Positions 9,127 through 17,199 of a stretch of 64,000 nucleotides of DNA are shown piece by piece; the stretch's first letter is position 1; every line of letters starts with the position of its first letter. The notes under the pieces are model-generated. The model searched no databases and had not been told where the DNA came from. It worked only from the letters and a program-made list of their open reading frames with translations. The position numbers were made by a program, and so were the translations under genes. Origin of the DNA: 2-01-FULL-33-17 sp964474375 (lineage in GTDB: Bacteria; Patescibacteriota; Minisyncoccia; Phycocordibacterales; UBA9973); the NCBI GenBank assembly GCA_964474375.1, contig CAYYSG010000001.1, positions 84,469 to 148,468 on the forward strand, in the 5' to 3' direction.

Positions 9127-9924
9127 ATGGTAAAAGCCAAAAAGTCATTAGGGCAGAATTTCTTGCGTAGCGACAAAGCTATTAGAGAAATCGTAGAAGC
9201 TGGCCGTGTAGGGAAAAGTGACACCGTGTTAGAGATAGGCCCCGGAGAAGGGGTTCTTACTCGTGCTCTTTTGGACAAAGGCGCCCGTGTTATAGCCATA
9301 GAGAAGGATGACAGGCTAATAATAGAGCTAAATAATACTTTTAAAGATGAAATTAGCCAAAAAAGCCTTATTTTAATACATGGGGATGTGCTGGATTTAG
9401 TAGGGAAAGATGCAATGTCAGCTAATTTAGCCAAATTGTTAGGCAAATCCTATAAATTAATAGCCAATATTCCATACTATATAACAGGTGAAATCATCGA
9501 AAGGTTCCATACTGTGCCGAATAACCCTGTCTTAATGGTGCTTTTGGTCCAAAAGGAAGTCGCCGAACGTATAATTGCTCGAGATGGTAAAGAATCCATA
9601 CTGTCTATTGCGGTTAAAATGTATGGTACGCCCCAAATAGTGTCTATTGTTCCACGTGGGGCATTTGTTCCAGCGCCAAACGTCGATAGTGCTATTTTGT
9701 GTATAAAAGATATTCAGCATTTTGGTTCAGTTCTAAAAGAAAAAGAATTTTTCGACATACTACATGCTAGTTTTGCTCATAAAAGAAAATTGATGCTTTC
9801 AAACATAAAATCTTTACCCACAGATTTGCAGGACCGAGTTAAAAAAGTTTTTACTACAAATAATTTAGATATCAACACTAGAGCAGAAGATATCCATATC
9901 GGCATCTGGAAGAAGGTGGTATAA
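9127..9924 (+). CDS. rsmA: 16S rRNA (adenine(1518)-N6/adenine(1519)-N6)-dimethyltransferase
   Basis: RsmA/KsgA dimethylates the two adjacent adenines in the 3' hairpin loop of 16S rRNA during 30S maturation, using S-adenosylmethionine. The 265-aa protein shows the N-terminal KKSLGQNFL signature, the SAM-binding EIGPGEGVLT (about 37-46), acidic EKD, and the catalytic motif NIPYYIT (about 114-120), with a C-terminal helical domain. Length is normal. It begins 1 nt after the helicase stop codon (shared operon) and its last codons overlap the promoter box of the next gene. Confidence 0.95.
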   Translation: MVKAKKSLGQNFLRSDKAIREIVEAGRVGKSDTVLEIGPGEGVLTRALLDKGARVIAIEKDDRLIIELNNTFKDEISQKSLILIHGDVLDLVGKDAMSANLAKLLGKSYKLIANIPYYITGEIIERFHTVPNNPVLMVLLVQKEVAERIIARDGKESILSIAVKMYGTPQIVSIVPRGAFVPAPNVDSAILCIKDIQHFGSVLKEKEFFDILHASFAHKRKLMLSNIKSLPTDLQDRVKKVFTTNNLDINTRAEDIHIGIWKKVV

Positions 9925-9931
9925 TAAAAAC
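9920..9931 (+). promoter_or_regulatory. -10 box overlapping the rsmA stop; leaderless start of the next gene
   Basis: TATAAT at 9920-9925 contains the rsmA stop codon region and is followed by exactly 6 nt and then ATG at 9932. The box is thus embedded in the end of rsmA and would give an mRNA starting at or near the AUG. Confidence 0.55.
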
Positions 9932-10261
9932 ATGATAAAAAATGCTTTTTTATTTTGGGTTCTTCTTGGATTACTTACTGTTACTAGTACAGCTATTGCT
10001 GCTACAAATTACAGGTCTTATTTTAAACCAGCTGGTGGAACTATTGGTACTGTATCGGGTATTACTTGTGGTTCTGGTACCATATTCACAACTTCTTTAC
10101 GACCAGGATATTTTTGGGTTTCAACTAGTGGGCGTGTTTCTGCTGGTAAAAAAATATTAGGTATTTCTAAAACTACAAATGAATCAGTTTGTTATACCGA
10201 TGGTGAAAACCCTACACCAGTTAGTGTAAATGTTGTATCGCCTTATGGAGTTTCAAGATAA
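9932..10261 (+). CDS. Small exported protein of unknown function
   Basis: A 109-aa protein with a signal peptide (residues 1-23, TSTAIAA) and a mature part of about 85 residues rich in Gly, Thr, Ser and Val with two cysteines (GITCGSGT and ESVCYTD) that could form a disulfide. Predicted mostly beta strand. I do not recognise it. It is the first of four consecutive same-strand genes for exported or membrane proteins with gaps of 3-12 nt, so it probably belongs to one envelope assembly with them. Confidence 0.72.
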   Translation: MIKNAFLFWVLLGLLTVTSTAIAATNYRSYFKPAGGTIGTVSGITCGSGTIFTTSLRPGYFWVSTSGRVSAGKKILGISKTTNESVCYTDGENPTPVSVNVVSPYGVSR

Positions 10262-10266
10262 TTAAT

Positions 10267-11190
10267 ATGTATTTAAATAGCTATCTTCCAAGTAAAGAAT
10301 TCCAAAAAAGACTATTAGCCATAACTCTAATAGTTTTGTCTGTTTTAGCTATTTATGCAGTAGTTAAACTAATCGGCCGAGGTATTGATTCATACAAAGT
10401 TCGCAAACAAATTCGCCAGTTGCCAGCGGAACTTCGTGACCAAGCCGACACATTAACTGTAGGCGAGCTCCAAACAAAAGATTCTAATAATAACGGCATC
10501 TATGACTGGGAAGAAAGACTCTATGGTCTTGACCCACTAGCTGATGGTGCCAATAACAAAAACCTCGTTACAGAAAAAAGAAATTCACTAAAGGATTCAA
10601 GTAGTGAATATTTAGCTAGCGCTTCTGTTGGTGAGACCAATGATTTTACTCGTGAATTTTTGAGTCTAGTTACATCTCTTAGCGTATCAGGGGCACTAAA
10701 TGACGAAGCCGTAAACAACGTAGCTTCTGCTATTGGTGGCAAATTAATCAGTAACGACCAACCGGAAATTTACCCGCGTAGTGATTTTATAGTTGTTCGC
10801 GACACCGAAGTTACCCGCAAAGAATACCAAAGACTCTCAGAACTAGCCATAAATAAACTCTCTACTTTACCAATGCTTGGCTACGAAATGGAATTTCTTT
10901 CCGAAAGTATTCGCGGTAGCGACCCGTCACTACTAAGCCCGCTCGACAATATATCCAGTACTTACAAATCATTTTCTGGAGCTTTACTTAAAATCCCCGT
11001 ACCTGAAAATTTACTCCAAGCGCACAAAGCTCTGGTTAATAGTTCCGAATATGTTGGTCGCTCGTTACTAATGGTTCAAATGATCAACACCGACCCAATG
11101 GTAGCTCTTCAAGGCATCGCAATGTATAACACACATTTTATTATTATGAATGCATCGCTCGACGAGCTTGCGGCTGGTCTTAATCTGTAA
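10267..11190 (+). CDS. Membrane-anchored protein with a calcium-binding-like DxNxNGxxDxxE motif
   Basis: A 307-aa protein with one N-terminal membrane helix (about 17-38) and an exterior remainder. Residues about 75-96 (DSNNNGIYDWEERLYGLDP) match the dockerin/thrombospondin-type-3 calcium loop pattern seen in many surface proteins. The rest is helical with no family I recognise. It lies in a tight cluster with the exported genes on either side (5 and 12 nt), pointing to a shared surface or secretion structure. Function not assigned. Confidence 0.75.
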   Translation: MYLNSYLPSKEFQKRLLAITLIVLSVLAIYAVVKLIGRGIDSYKVRKQIRQLPAELRDQADTLTVGELQTKDSNNNGIYDWEERLYGLDPLADGANNKNLVTEKRNSLKDSSSEYLASASVGETNDFTREFLSLVTSLSVSGALNDEAVNNVASAIGGKLISNDQPEIYPRSDFIVVRDTEVTRKEYQRLSELAINKLSTLPMLGYEMEFLSESIRGSDPSLLSPLDNISSTYKSFSGALLKIPVPENLLQAHKALVNSSEYVGRSLLMVQMINTDPMVALQGIAMYNTHFIIMNASLDELAAGLNL

Positions 11191-11202
11191 GATACTATAT
11201 AT

Positions 11203-14200
11203 ATGTATTTCTTAAAAAAGAATCGCTATAAAACAATATCAAAAGTTCTACTGTTTGCTCTTGTATTAGAACCTGTTTTACTACTTGGGTTATTTCGTCC
11301 AGCACTAGCTCAAACTAACGCTAGTAATTCTCAATCATTTAACCAAGCATTTAGTTCATATGATGGTATTTCTCAGTGGGGGAATCTTGATGTTATAAAC
11401 AACCCAGCTATTGGGTCGGCACTCCGCTCATGTTTACAAGTCGTACCTAGTTTTACTCGTAAAATCAAACGTGTTTTTGGTAGTGGTAGCTCGGCTACTA
11501 CTTCGGCAACTATTGGTAACTCTGTTCGCTCGGGTCAATTTGATTTGTGTGAAGTTCTAAATGAAGACAAATGGGGTTATGGTTCAGCTATGGGTGATGA
11601 TGGGCGCTATGGTGGTTACGTTTCTCCAGAAGCCCAGCAGGCTTGTGAGGAGCAACAGGACAAGAATAGTGGACTGGCTGACAAAATGAAACAAACACAA
11701 TCTAGTAGCGCAGAAAATGTTCCAGTAGAAGACAAAATTGCTATAGATAAGCTTGATCAAATAACCAAAGACCAGAAAGAAGTATTAAGTGAACTAAATA
11801 AAGTTAACACTGAAGCTCAAAAAACTAACAAAACTCTAGACGAGGTCAAAGTTCGTGAAGAATGTATGGACAGTATAGCGTACTCCATGACTAAGACTTT
11901 ATTGGCCGGTGTTACTGAAGGTACAGTGAATTTAATCAACGAAGGTAATTTCGGTGACCCATTTTTTATAAAAGATACAAAAAAATATTTCGAAGACATT
12001 GATTCTCTTTCTTTGAAGCAAGTATTTGGGCCACTTGTGGATTCATTGGATGCAGTAAACAGAGCACAATATCCATTCCTGCGTTCAACTTATACAAATT
12101 TAGTTAACCAAAATGTGCCAGCACCTTTTCGTGATCGTGCACGGTTTACACTTGACCAGGTCTTGTCTGGTCAGCCTTATAACCAAGCAACCGACCCAGC
12201 TTTTGCTAATGGTACCACCCGGTCAGGAGAAGGTTCGCTTTTGAATGCATTTCGTAATGAATTCTCTGTTGGGGGATGGCAGGGGTGGTTGGCTTTAACT
12301 CAAGCTCCACAAAACAACCCAATTGGTTTTGCTATTTTATCTCAAGAAGAGTTAACTAAAAACCAAACCATTGCCAAAGAACAAGCCAAAAGTGAGCTTG
12401 AACAAAGTGGAGGCTTTCTTTCTATGAAGCGTTGTATTGAAGAATACGTTCCCGTAACTCTTAATTCAGAAGGTAAAGTAGTCGGCGGTTATACTATAAC
12501 TCGTGGTGTCAAAGCTGGCCCAAGCGACCCAAATTGTAAAAAGTCTGAAGTAACTACTCCGGGTGTAGTTTTGGCATCAAGGCTAGACGCTGTTATTTCG
12601 TCCGATGTACGTCAGCTTGAACTAGCGGACAGATTCAATGAATCTTTAAATTTAATTTTTACTTCAGCTTTTAATAAACTAACTGCCGAAGGACTATCTG
12701 CTTTGTCTAGTAAAACTTATGGTTCTTGGGCTAGTCAAACTCGACCACAGTCATTCATACAGCGTTACAATAGTACTTTGAACCAAGTAGGCGGAGCTAA
12801 TGCTAATAATAATCGTGATATTGAAATTATTTATCGACGTTCGCAGTCTAGTTTTTCAACTTATGATTTTGACATTACTACTGATTTGTTCGACCAACAA
12901 GTCGGATGTCAAATGATTCCAGGCGTGTTAACTAACGAAAAGAATTATCTTTTGGAACTGGAAAGGTCAAACAATACTCGTCAAAGCCCACTCTATAAAC
13001 TAATGCCGGCTATGGCGGAACTTGATTTCTGTGTACCAGGACCAACAACTAACTGGGAAGATCTAGCTGACGAAAAATATGCTGATGTTGTACAGGGTAT
13101 ATCTACAAATGGAATTGGATTTGATGCTTTCTCTACATCTTCATATGACGAAGTAGTCAAAAAGCAAATTGAAGAAATAAAGAAAAGTGCAGAACTTCGT
13201 AATCTTGGTTATAAAGCAACACAAACAACCGTAATGGCAGCTGGTACATATTTTGCTGCCGTCACTTATGGTATATCAGCAGCTGTTGCTGGTATTATTA
13301 CCGGGGTAATTGAGCTTATTAAAAAAAGAGACTCTAATAAAACAGAAGAACAAATTAGAAACTTAGAAGATGCAGAAGGCCTTTTAAGGGAAGCAATACC
13401 ATATGCATTTGAAAGAGAAGGCTTTGAATGGGCAACACTCCAACTTGAATACTTAAAAGATGATTATACTAAATACAAAGAAGCCGTGTATGACAAATTT
13501 AGTGATGACAATAACATTCCGGTAGCTAAAATTGCTCGCCCTTTTATTCAAGATTTGTCTATTTATGGTGAAAATCTACTATCTATTCAAGATAGTTATA
13601 ACCAAGAGATTAAACAAACAAAAGAACGCATCAAGGAACTGCAGTCTATATATGATGCTGTTAAAATAATAAAAGACAATGCTGCTGCTCGTTATACAGG
13701 CGACCAGCTACCTAAAGAATGTCGCCCAGCTGCTAACCAGTGTCCTAACACTGTACGTATTGGTAATTATTTGGTAACTGCTGACCCTACTGGCTATCCA
13801 CCAATAGGTAACAGTAGTGCCTATACTGCAGACCCTGTAAAATTAGCTACGGCTATGGGTACTACATCAGGAACTAATAATACTAATTATAATCCTAATA
13901 CCGGATATTCTGCGGGTAACCAGTATTCAACTGCTTCTACTAGTGGAGTATCAGGTAGTGGAATAAATGGATTCAAATTCGGTGACCCAAGCGCAAAAAT
14001 TTTGAACTTTAGTGGAATTCCGGGTACTGGTAATACGTATTTTATATCATTTGGTATTGAAACAAATTCCGACACTTTGTCTCTATTACTAGAATCACCT
14101 TTGGCGAATGGTCAGAATCAAGTTTACGGGACATCAAGTATCTCTGGCATTGTGGGGTCTGCGGCTGTTGGTCAAAAAATAATCTTAACTGCTTATAACC

Positions 14201-14268
14201 CCAATGCTAAAAAAGTCGAATATAGTTGTACTGTAAAAAAATCTGGATCTAGATTAATTTGTGAATAA
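11203..14268 (+). CDS. Large exported protein of unknown function
   Basis: A 1021-aa protein with an N-terminal signal or anchor (about 12-36, ending PALAQ), a long mostly helical exterior region with scattered cysteines, a coiled-coil stretch (about 170-215), a hydrophobic Ala/Gly-rich segment near residues 670-700 that could span the membrane, another coiled coil (about 795-835), and a Gly/Asn/Thr/Ser-rich segment before a C-terminal beta-type domain of about 100 residues. I do not recognise the family. Position in the run of envelope genes and size suggest a structural or secretion-associated component. The start ATG has the typical ATATATATG context without a Shine-Dalgarno. Confidence 0.75.
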   Translation: MYFLKKNRYKTISKVLLFALVLEPVLLLGLFRPALAQTNASNSQSFNQAFSSYDGISQWGNLDVINNPAIGSALRSCLQVVPSFTRKIKRVFGSGSSATTSATIGNSVRSGQFDLCEVLNEDKWGYGSAMGDDGRYGGYVSPEAQQACEEQQDKNSGLADKMKQTQSSSAENVPVEDKIAIDKLDQITKDQKEVLSELNKVNTEAQKTNKTLDEVKVREECMDSIAYSMTKTLLAGVTEGTVNLINEGNFGDPFFIKDTKKYFEDIDSLSLKQVFGPLVDSLDAVNRAQYPFLRSTYTNLVNQNVPAPFRDRARFTLDQVLSGQPYNQATDPAFANGTTRSGEGSLLNAFRNEFSVGGWQGWLALTQAPQNNPIGFAILSQEELTKNQTIAKEQAKSELEQSGGFLSMKRCIEEYVPVTLNSEGKVVGGYTITRGVKAGPSDPNCKKSEVTTPGVVLASRLDAVISSDVRQLELADRFNESLNLIFTSAFNKLTAEGLSALSSKTYGSWASQTRPQSFIQRYNSTLNQVGGANANNNRDIEIIYRRSQSSFSTYDFDITTDLFDQQVGCQMIPGVLTNEKNYLLELERSNNTRQSPLYKLMPAMAELDFCVPGPTTNWEDLADEKYADVVQGISTNGIGFDAFSTSSYDEVVKKQIEEIKKSAELRNLGYKATQTTVMAAGTYFAAVTYGISAAVAGIITGVIELIKKRDSNKTEEQIRNLEDAEGLLREAIPYAFEREGFEWATLQLEYLKDDYTKYKEAVYDKFSDDNNIPVAKIARPFIQDLSIYGENLLSIQDSYNQEIKQTKERIKELQSIYDAVKIIKDNAAARYTGDQLPKECRPAANQCPNTVRIGNYLVTADPTGYPPIGNSSAYTADPVKLATAMGTTSGTNNTNYNPNTGYSAGNQYSTASTSGVSGSGINGFKFGDPSAKILNFSGIPGTGNTYFISFGIETNSDTLSLLLESPLANGQNQVYGTSSISGIVGSAAVGQKIILTAYNPNAKKVEYSCTVKKSGSRLICE

Positions 14269-14271
14269 TAT

Positions 14272-15624
14272 ATGAAAAAATTTAAACTCACTCCTAAAAT
14301 AATTCTTATAATAGTTCTTGGACTTATTACAATAGCTGGTATATATTTTTACTTCACAAGTTCAGCCAACCGTAGTTCCAGAGTTGACGGTACTGGTGAC
14401 CAAGGATTCTTTTCTTTCTTCGGTGAAAGAAAAATCAAACCACTAGACGATACTACAGTACCAGGAGTTAATACTGGAACAGACGGCGGGGATACTGGTA
14501 CAACAATACCAACTGATACTGCTGGCGGTGGTGGATCAGGTACCGCTACTGGTGCGGTAGGGGGTTCGGGTTCTATATCTTTGCGTCCTATTGGGTCTAA
14601 TATTGGTAGTGGTGGTTCTGGGTCTACTGGTACTACTGGTGCAGGTTCCAGTACAGCAGGAGGTAATACCGGAGGCGCTAATACAGGAGGAACCAGTACT
14701 GCTGGTGGTACTACTACAGGTGGGGGTACTGTGATTCCGCAAGTTGATTGTACTCCGCTCCAACTGCCGTATACTGATGCGGAAATAGCTGAACTAAAAG
14801 AACTAACCCAAAGATTCTACAGAATTGCTGCGAATTTACATACTGATGTAGATGTTGAAAACGAAAGACTAACTCGTAAATCCTATTTTGATTTATATAA
14901 CCAAACAAATAAATATACCGAACAATGTTACGCTGAACTCAAAGATCCAAAGTATACCAACAAGTCTAAAAACTCTAGTGCTGAATGGCATCCATATTTG
15001 ACTGAAACAGTTCTGAAAAGAATCGCAACCTATGATCCTCGCGTACAGTTTGTAATTAGTAACGAAGAGGCACGTTTAAATCAGCAAATAGTTTTAGCGG
15101 GTCAGAAAATATCCCGCATAAATACACAAATAGCCTTTATTGATTCTCTTGGCTCTAGTGCTAATGATGCCCAAAAGAATCTAAGATCAGTCTTGGTTGG
15201 GGATTTGCAAACAGAAACAAATAATCTAAACAAATACAAATCTGATCTAACTACATTTAAATCAACCAGCAGTGGTATTTCTAAAGGAATAGTCGGGACA
15301 TTCTTCACTGAAGATAAATACAAATTACTAAATTTGCGTGTTCCAAGACAAAACAAAAATGCGCGTATTGATAAAATATGGCTTTATGCTGGTACTTATA
15401 TAAAAGATTCTGGTCGATCAACTAACACAACTAATGATTTGTTTACCCCAGGATCAAGCCTATTCAATGTGAATCCTTTAAAATCATTAATACTTGATCA
15501 ATGGGATGACTCGTTAAATGATGCTCCAAGGTATGACCCTGGTACGCCTCCAGCAAATGCTAATTTGCCACAAAGCTATATGCACATATTCCGCATGGTG
15601 GAAGACGGGCTCCGTATCTGGTAA
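14272..15624 (+). CDS. Membrane-anchored protein with a long Gly/Thr/Ser linker
   Basis: A 450-aa protein: one N-terminal membrane helix (about 8-28), a low-complexity Gly/Thr/Ser/Ala linker (about 65-155) and a C-terminal helical domain (about 160-450) with two cysteines (DCTPLQ and EQCYAEL). The linker probably spans the cell wall so that the terminal domain sits at the surface. It starts 3 nt after the preceding gene and is the last of the four-gene envelope cluster. No recognised family. Confidence 0.75.
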   Translation: MKKFKLTPKIILIIVLGLITIAGIYFYFTSSANRSSRVDGTGDQGFFSFFGERKIKPLDDTTVPGVNTGTDGGDTGTTIPTDTAGGGGSGTATGAVGGSGSISLRPIGSNIGSGGSGSTGTTGAGSSTAGGNTGGANTGGTSTAGGTTTGGGTVIPQVDCTPLQLPYTDAEIAELKELTQRFYRIAANLHTDVDVENERLTRKSYFDLYNQTNKYTEQCYAELKDPKYTNKSKNSSAEWHPYLTETVLKRIATYDPRVQFVISNEEARLNQQIVLAGQKISRINTQIAFIDSLGSSANDAQKNLRSVLVGDLQTETNNLNKYKSDLTTFKSTSSGISKGIVGTFFTEDKYKLLNLRVPRQNKNARIDKIWLYAGTYIKDSGRSTNTTNDLFTPGSSLFNVNPLKSLILDQWDDSLNDAPRYDPGTPPANANLPQSYMHIFRMVEDGLRIW

Positions 15625-15645
15625 AACACAATAATTTTTTCGCCA

Positions 15646-15671
15646 AAGCCCCGCTATGTATAGCGGGGCTT
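15646..15671 (+). other. Strong hairpin without a T run, upstream of rplS
   Basis: A perfect 11-bp inverted repeat (AAGCCCCGCTA / TAGCGGGGCTT) around a 4-nt loop lies 36 nt before the rplS start. It lacks the T run expected of an intrinsic terminator on the plus strand (TGCGAATTG follows), so it may act as a weak terminator, a processing or mRNA-stability element. Confidence 0.6.
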
Positions 15672-15706
15672 GCGAATTGTCAAAAATATGCTATTATAGC
15701 AAGCAT

Positions 15707-16087
15707 ATGAACACAGGAAATATTGCTCTCTCTCCAGTAGATTTAGAGTCTCGAAAAAAGCTTAATTTTGATTCAGGTGACACTGTTCGTGTCTGGACTA
15801 AAATTGTTGAAAAAGGCAAAACACGTTTGCAAGCTTTTGAAGGCCTAGTTCTAGCTCGTAAACACGGTACTTCACAAAGTGCTAGTTTTACAGTACGTAA
15901 AGTTTCTAACTCTGTAGGAGTAGAACGTATTTTTCCACTATACTCACCATTGATTGACTCTATCGAAGTAGTTAAGAAAACTCGTACTCGTAAGAGTAAG
16001 CTATACTACATCCGTGAAAAAGCAGTTAAAGATGTACGTAAACGTCTTAAAAGACCAAAATTGGAAACTGCTGAAGTTTCAGAATAA
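15707..16087 (+). CDS. rplS: 50S ribosomal protein L19
   Basis: L19 lies at the 30S-50S interface. The 126-aa form starting at 15707 shows the usual features: DSGDTVRVWTKIVEKGKTR, QAFEGLVLARKH, SASFTVRKVSNSVGVERIFPLYSP and a basic KKTRTRKSKLYYIRE tail. I chose the ATG at 15707 rather than an in-frame start at 15656, because the upstream part lies in the hairpin and promoter (TATTAT box 9 nt before ATG) and does not resemble L19. Confidence 0.95.
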   Translation: MNTGNIALSPVDLESRKKLNFDSGDTVRVWTKIVEKGKTRLQAFEGLVLARKHGTSQSASFTVRKVSNSVGVERIFPLYSPLIDSIEVVKKTRTRKSKLYYIREKAVKDVRKRLKRPKLETAEVSE

Positions 16088-16117
16088 TAAAAACCCCGAC
16101 ATTGTCGGGGTTTTTAT
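16088..16117. terminator. Bidirectional terminator between rplS and tRNA-Leu
   Basis: Stem CCCCGAC/GTCGGGG with flanking A and T runs, placed between the convergent rplS and tRNA-Leu genes. Confidence 0.9.
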
Positions 16118-16123
16118 ATTGTG

Positions 16124-16207
16124 TGCGCGGGAGAGGACTTGAACCTCCAATCCGTTTCCAGAGCTACCACCTCAAGGTAGTGCGTCTACCAGTTTCGCCA
16201 CCCGCGC
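16124..16207 (-). tRNA. tRNA-Leu (anticodon GAG)
   Basis: The minus strand folds as a class II tRNA of 84 nt: acceptor GCGCGGG/CCCGCGC, D arm with GGTAGACGC, anticodon stem CTACC/GGTAG with loop TTGAGGT (anticodon GAG), a long variable arm (CTCTGGAAACGGA) typical of leucine tRNA, and T arm GGAGG-TTCAAGT-CCTCT (one mismatch or wobble). The 3' CCA is not encoded. A degenerate copy of its 5' half lies just upstream. Confidence 0.95.
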
Positions 16208-16250
16208 ATAATTTTTACATTGTCTTAAAATTCATATTTTATCAATCATT

Positions 16251-16304
16251 CACTACCTGGGTAGTGCGTGCTGTTTCTATATGAGTTTCGCCACCCGCGC
16301 ATAA
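16251..16304 (-). repeat. Partial, degenerate copy of the tRNA-Leu 5' half
   Basis: The 21 bases at 16284-16304 repeat 16191-16211 (tRNA-Leu 5' end) exactly, and 16260-16269 repeats the anticodon-stem segment at 16176-16185 (GGTAGTGCGT). Between these blocks the copy has 9 extra bases, and its anticodon arm is replaced by a perfect small hairpin (CACTACC-TG-GGTAGTG). There is no 3' half, so it is not a functional tRNA. It is a tRNA fragment left by duplication or by an integrated element. Confidence 0.75.
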
Positions 16305-16391
16305 AAACAATTATACATTTTAAGTCTTATTTTACAACTGATTTGACTTATTGGGTTTAAGGGCGTATTTTGTTTATAAATAACATTAATC

Positions 16392-17117
16392 ATGAAACTT
16401 AAAAATCTACTCATTATTCTTCTGGTCTTTATTGACCCGAATGAATCACTGGCTATTTATAAGCCAATCTACAGTCATTTCGGTTATCCGACTGAAACTT
16501 TCATAACCCCCACATTTAGTACTATTCCAGCTAAGAATTTGCGGAACGACTTTTCCTTGAATACGTCTACAATACTGAACGATAACAAGAATTTTGGAGT
16601 TTTATTGTCAGCTGACGTTTATAACCGGTCTTTTATCAGACCTGATTATAAAATGGTAGGCATAGTACCCACGAAGTCGTTTGTGGAGAATCGTTTAGCA
16701 TTGTGCTGGTTAAAGAAAATATCTGACGGGGAATACTTTTATGTCGGCCCCAGCGTTCGTACTATAGAAGTTAGTACGGGTTCATATATGAAACCCAATT
16801 ACGAGCAGTTCCTACCTGTTTCTAAAAGTCATCACAACATGGGATTCTTGATAGGGTATAGCAGGATAGTCAAAGAAAAATTAGCTATTGCTAGCACTGT
16901 TGGAATGTTTGGGTCTAAATATAATACTTTTATGTATAATCTAGACTTGAATTATGTAGTAGCTGATCATCTGGCTCTTACTATAGGTTCAGCTGATGGT
17001 GATGTACACGGCGGGATTATTTTGATTAACAATTGGGGACGTATTGGATACAAAGGAACATTTGTTAATGATGAAATGTTCCACGCGGTATCTTTAGGTC
17101 TTGCTCTTAACTATTAA
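16392..17117 (+). CDS. Exported, possibly beta-barrel-like protein of unknown function
   Basis: A 241-aa protein with an N-terminal signal peptide (about 1-21) and a mature part with alternating hydrophobic patterns and many aromatic residues, ending SLGLALNY; this resembles beta-barrel or beta-sandwich outer-surface proteins of Gram-negative bacteria. CPR cells are thought to lack an outer membrane, so the resemblance may mean transfer or a different use. Its promoter is TTGACT, 17 nt, TATTTT with a short A/T leader, unlike the leaderless core genes. No family recognised. Confidence 0.65.
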   Translation: MKLKNLLIILLVFIDPNESLAIYKPIYSHFGYPTETFITPTFSTIPAKNLRNDFSLNTSTILNDNKNFGVLLSADVYNRSFIRPDYKMVGIVPTKSFVENRLALCWLKKISDGEYFYVGPSVRTIEVSTGSYMKPNYEQFLPVSKSHHNMGFLIGYSRIVKEKLAIASTVGMFGSKYNTFMYNLDLNYVVADHLALTIGSADGDVHGGIILINNWGRIGYKGTFVNDEMFHAVSLGLALNY

Positions 17118-17125
17118 TTTTTTAC

Positions 17126-17177
17126 AAAAGCAAAACATATACACACATTATTTGTGTTAGCTATATGTTTTGCTTTT
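17126..17177. terminator. Long hairpin terminator merging into the next promoter
   Basis: A 16-bp perfect inverted repeat (arms 17126-17141 and 17162-17177) with an inner ACACA/TGTGT extension ends in a T run. It is 10-20 nt before the TATAAT box (17187-17192) of the next gene, so terminator and promoter almost overlap. Confidence 0.85.
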
Positions 17178-17199
17178 TTATTTTGTTATAATGTTTGTA

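Noticed and set aside
16251..16304. A second functional tRNA-Leu or an intron-containing tRNA
   Set aside because: The copy lacks the variable arm, T arm and 3' acceptor strand, and the anticodon arm is replaced by a closed hairpin.
17170..17199. Upstream start for the cysteine-domain membrane protein
   Set aside because: The upstream codons lie in the terminator hairpin and the TATAAT box; the ATG at 17200 fits the leaderless pattern.
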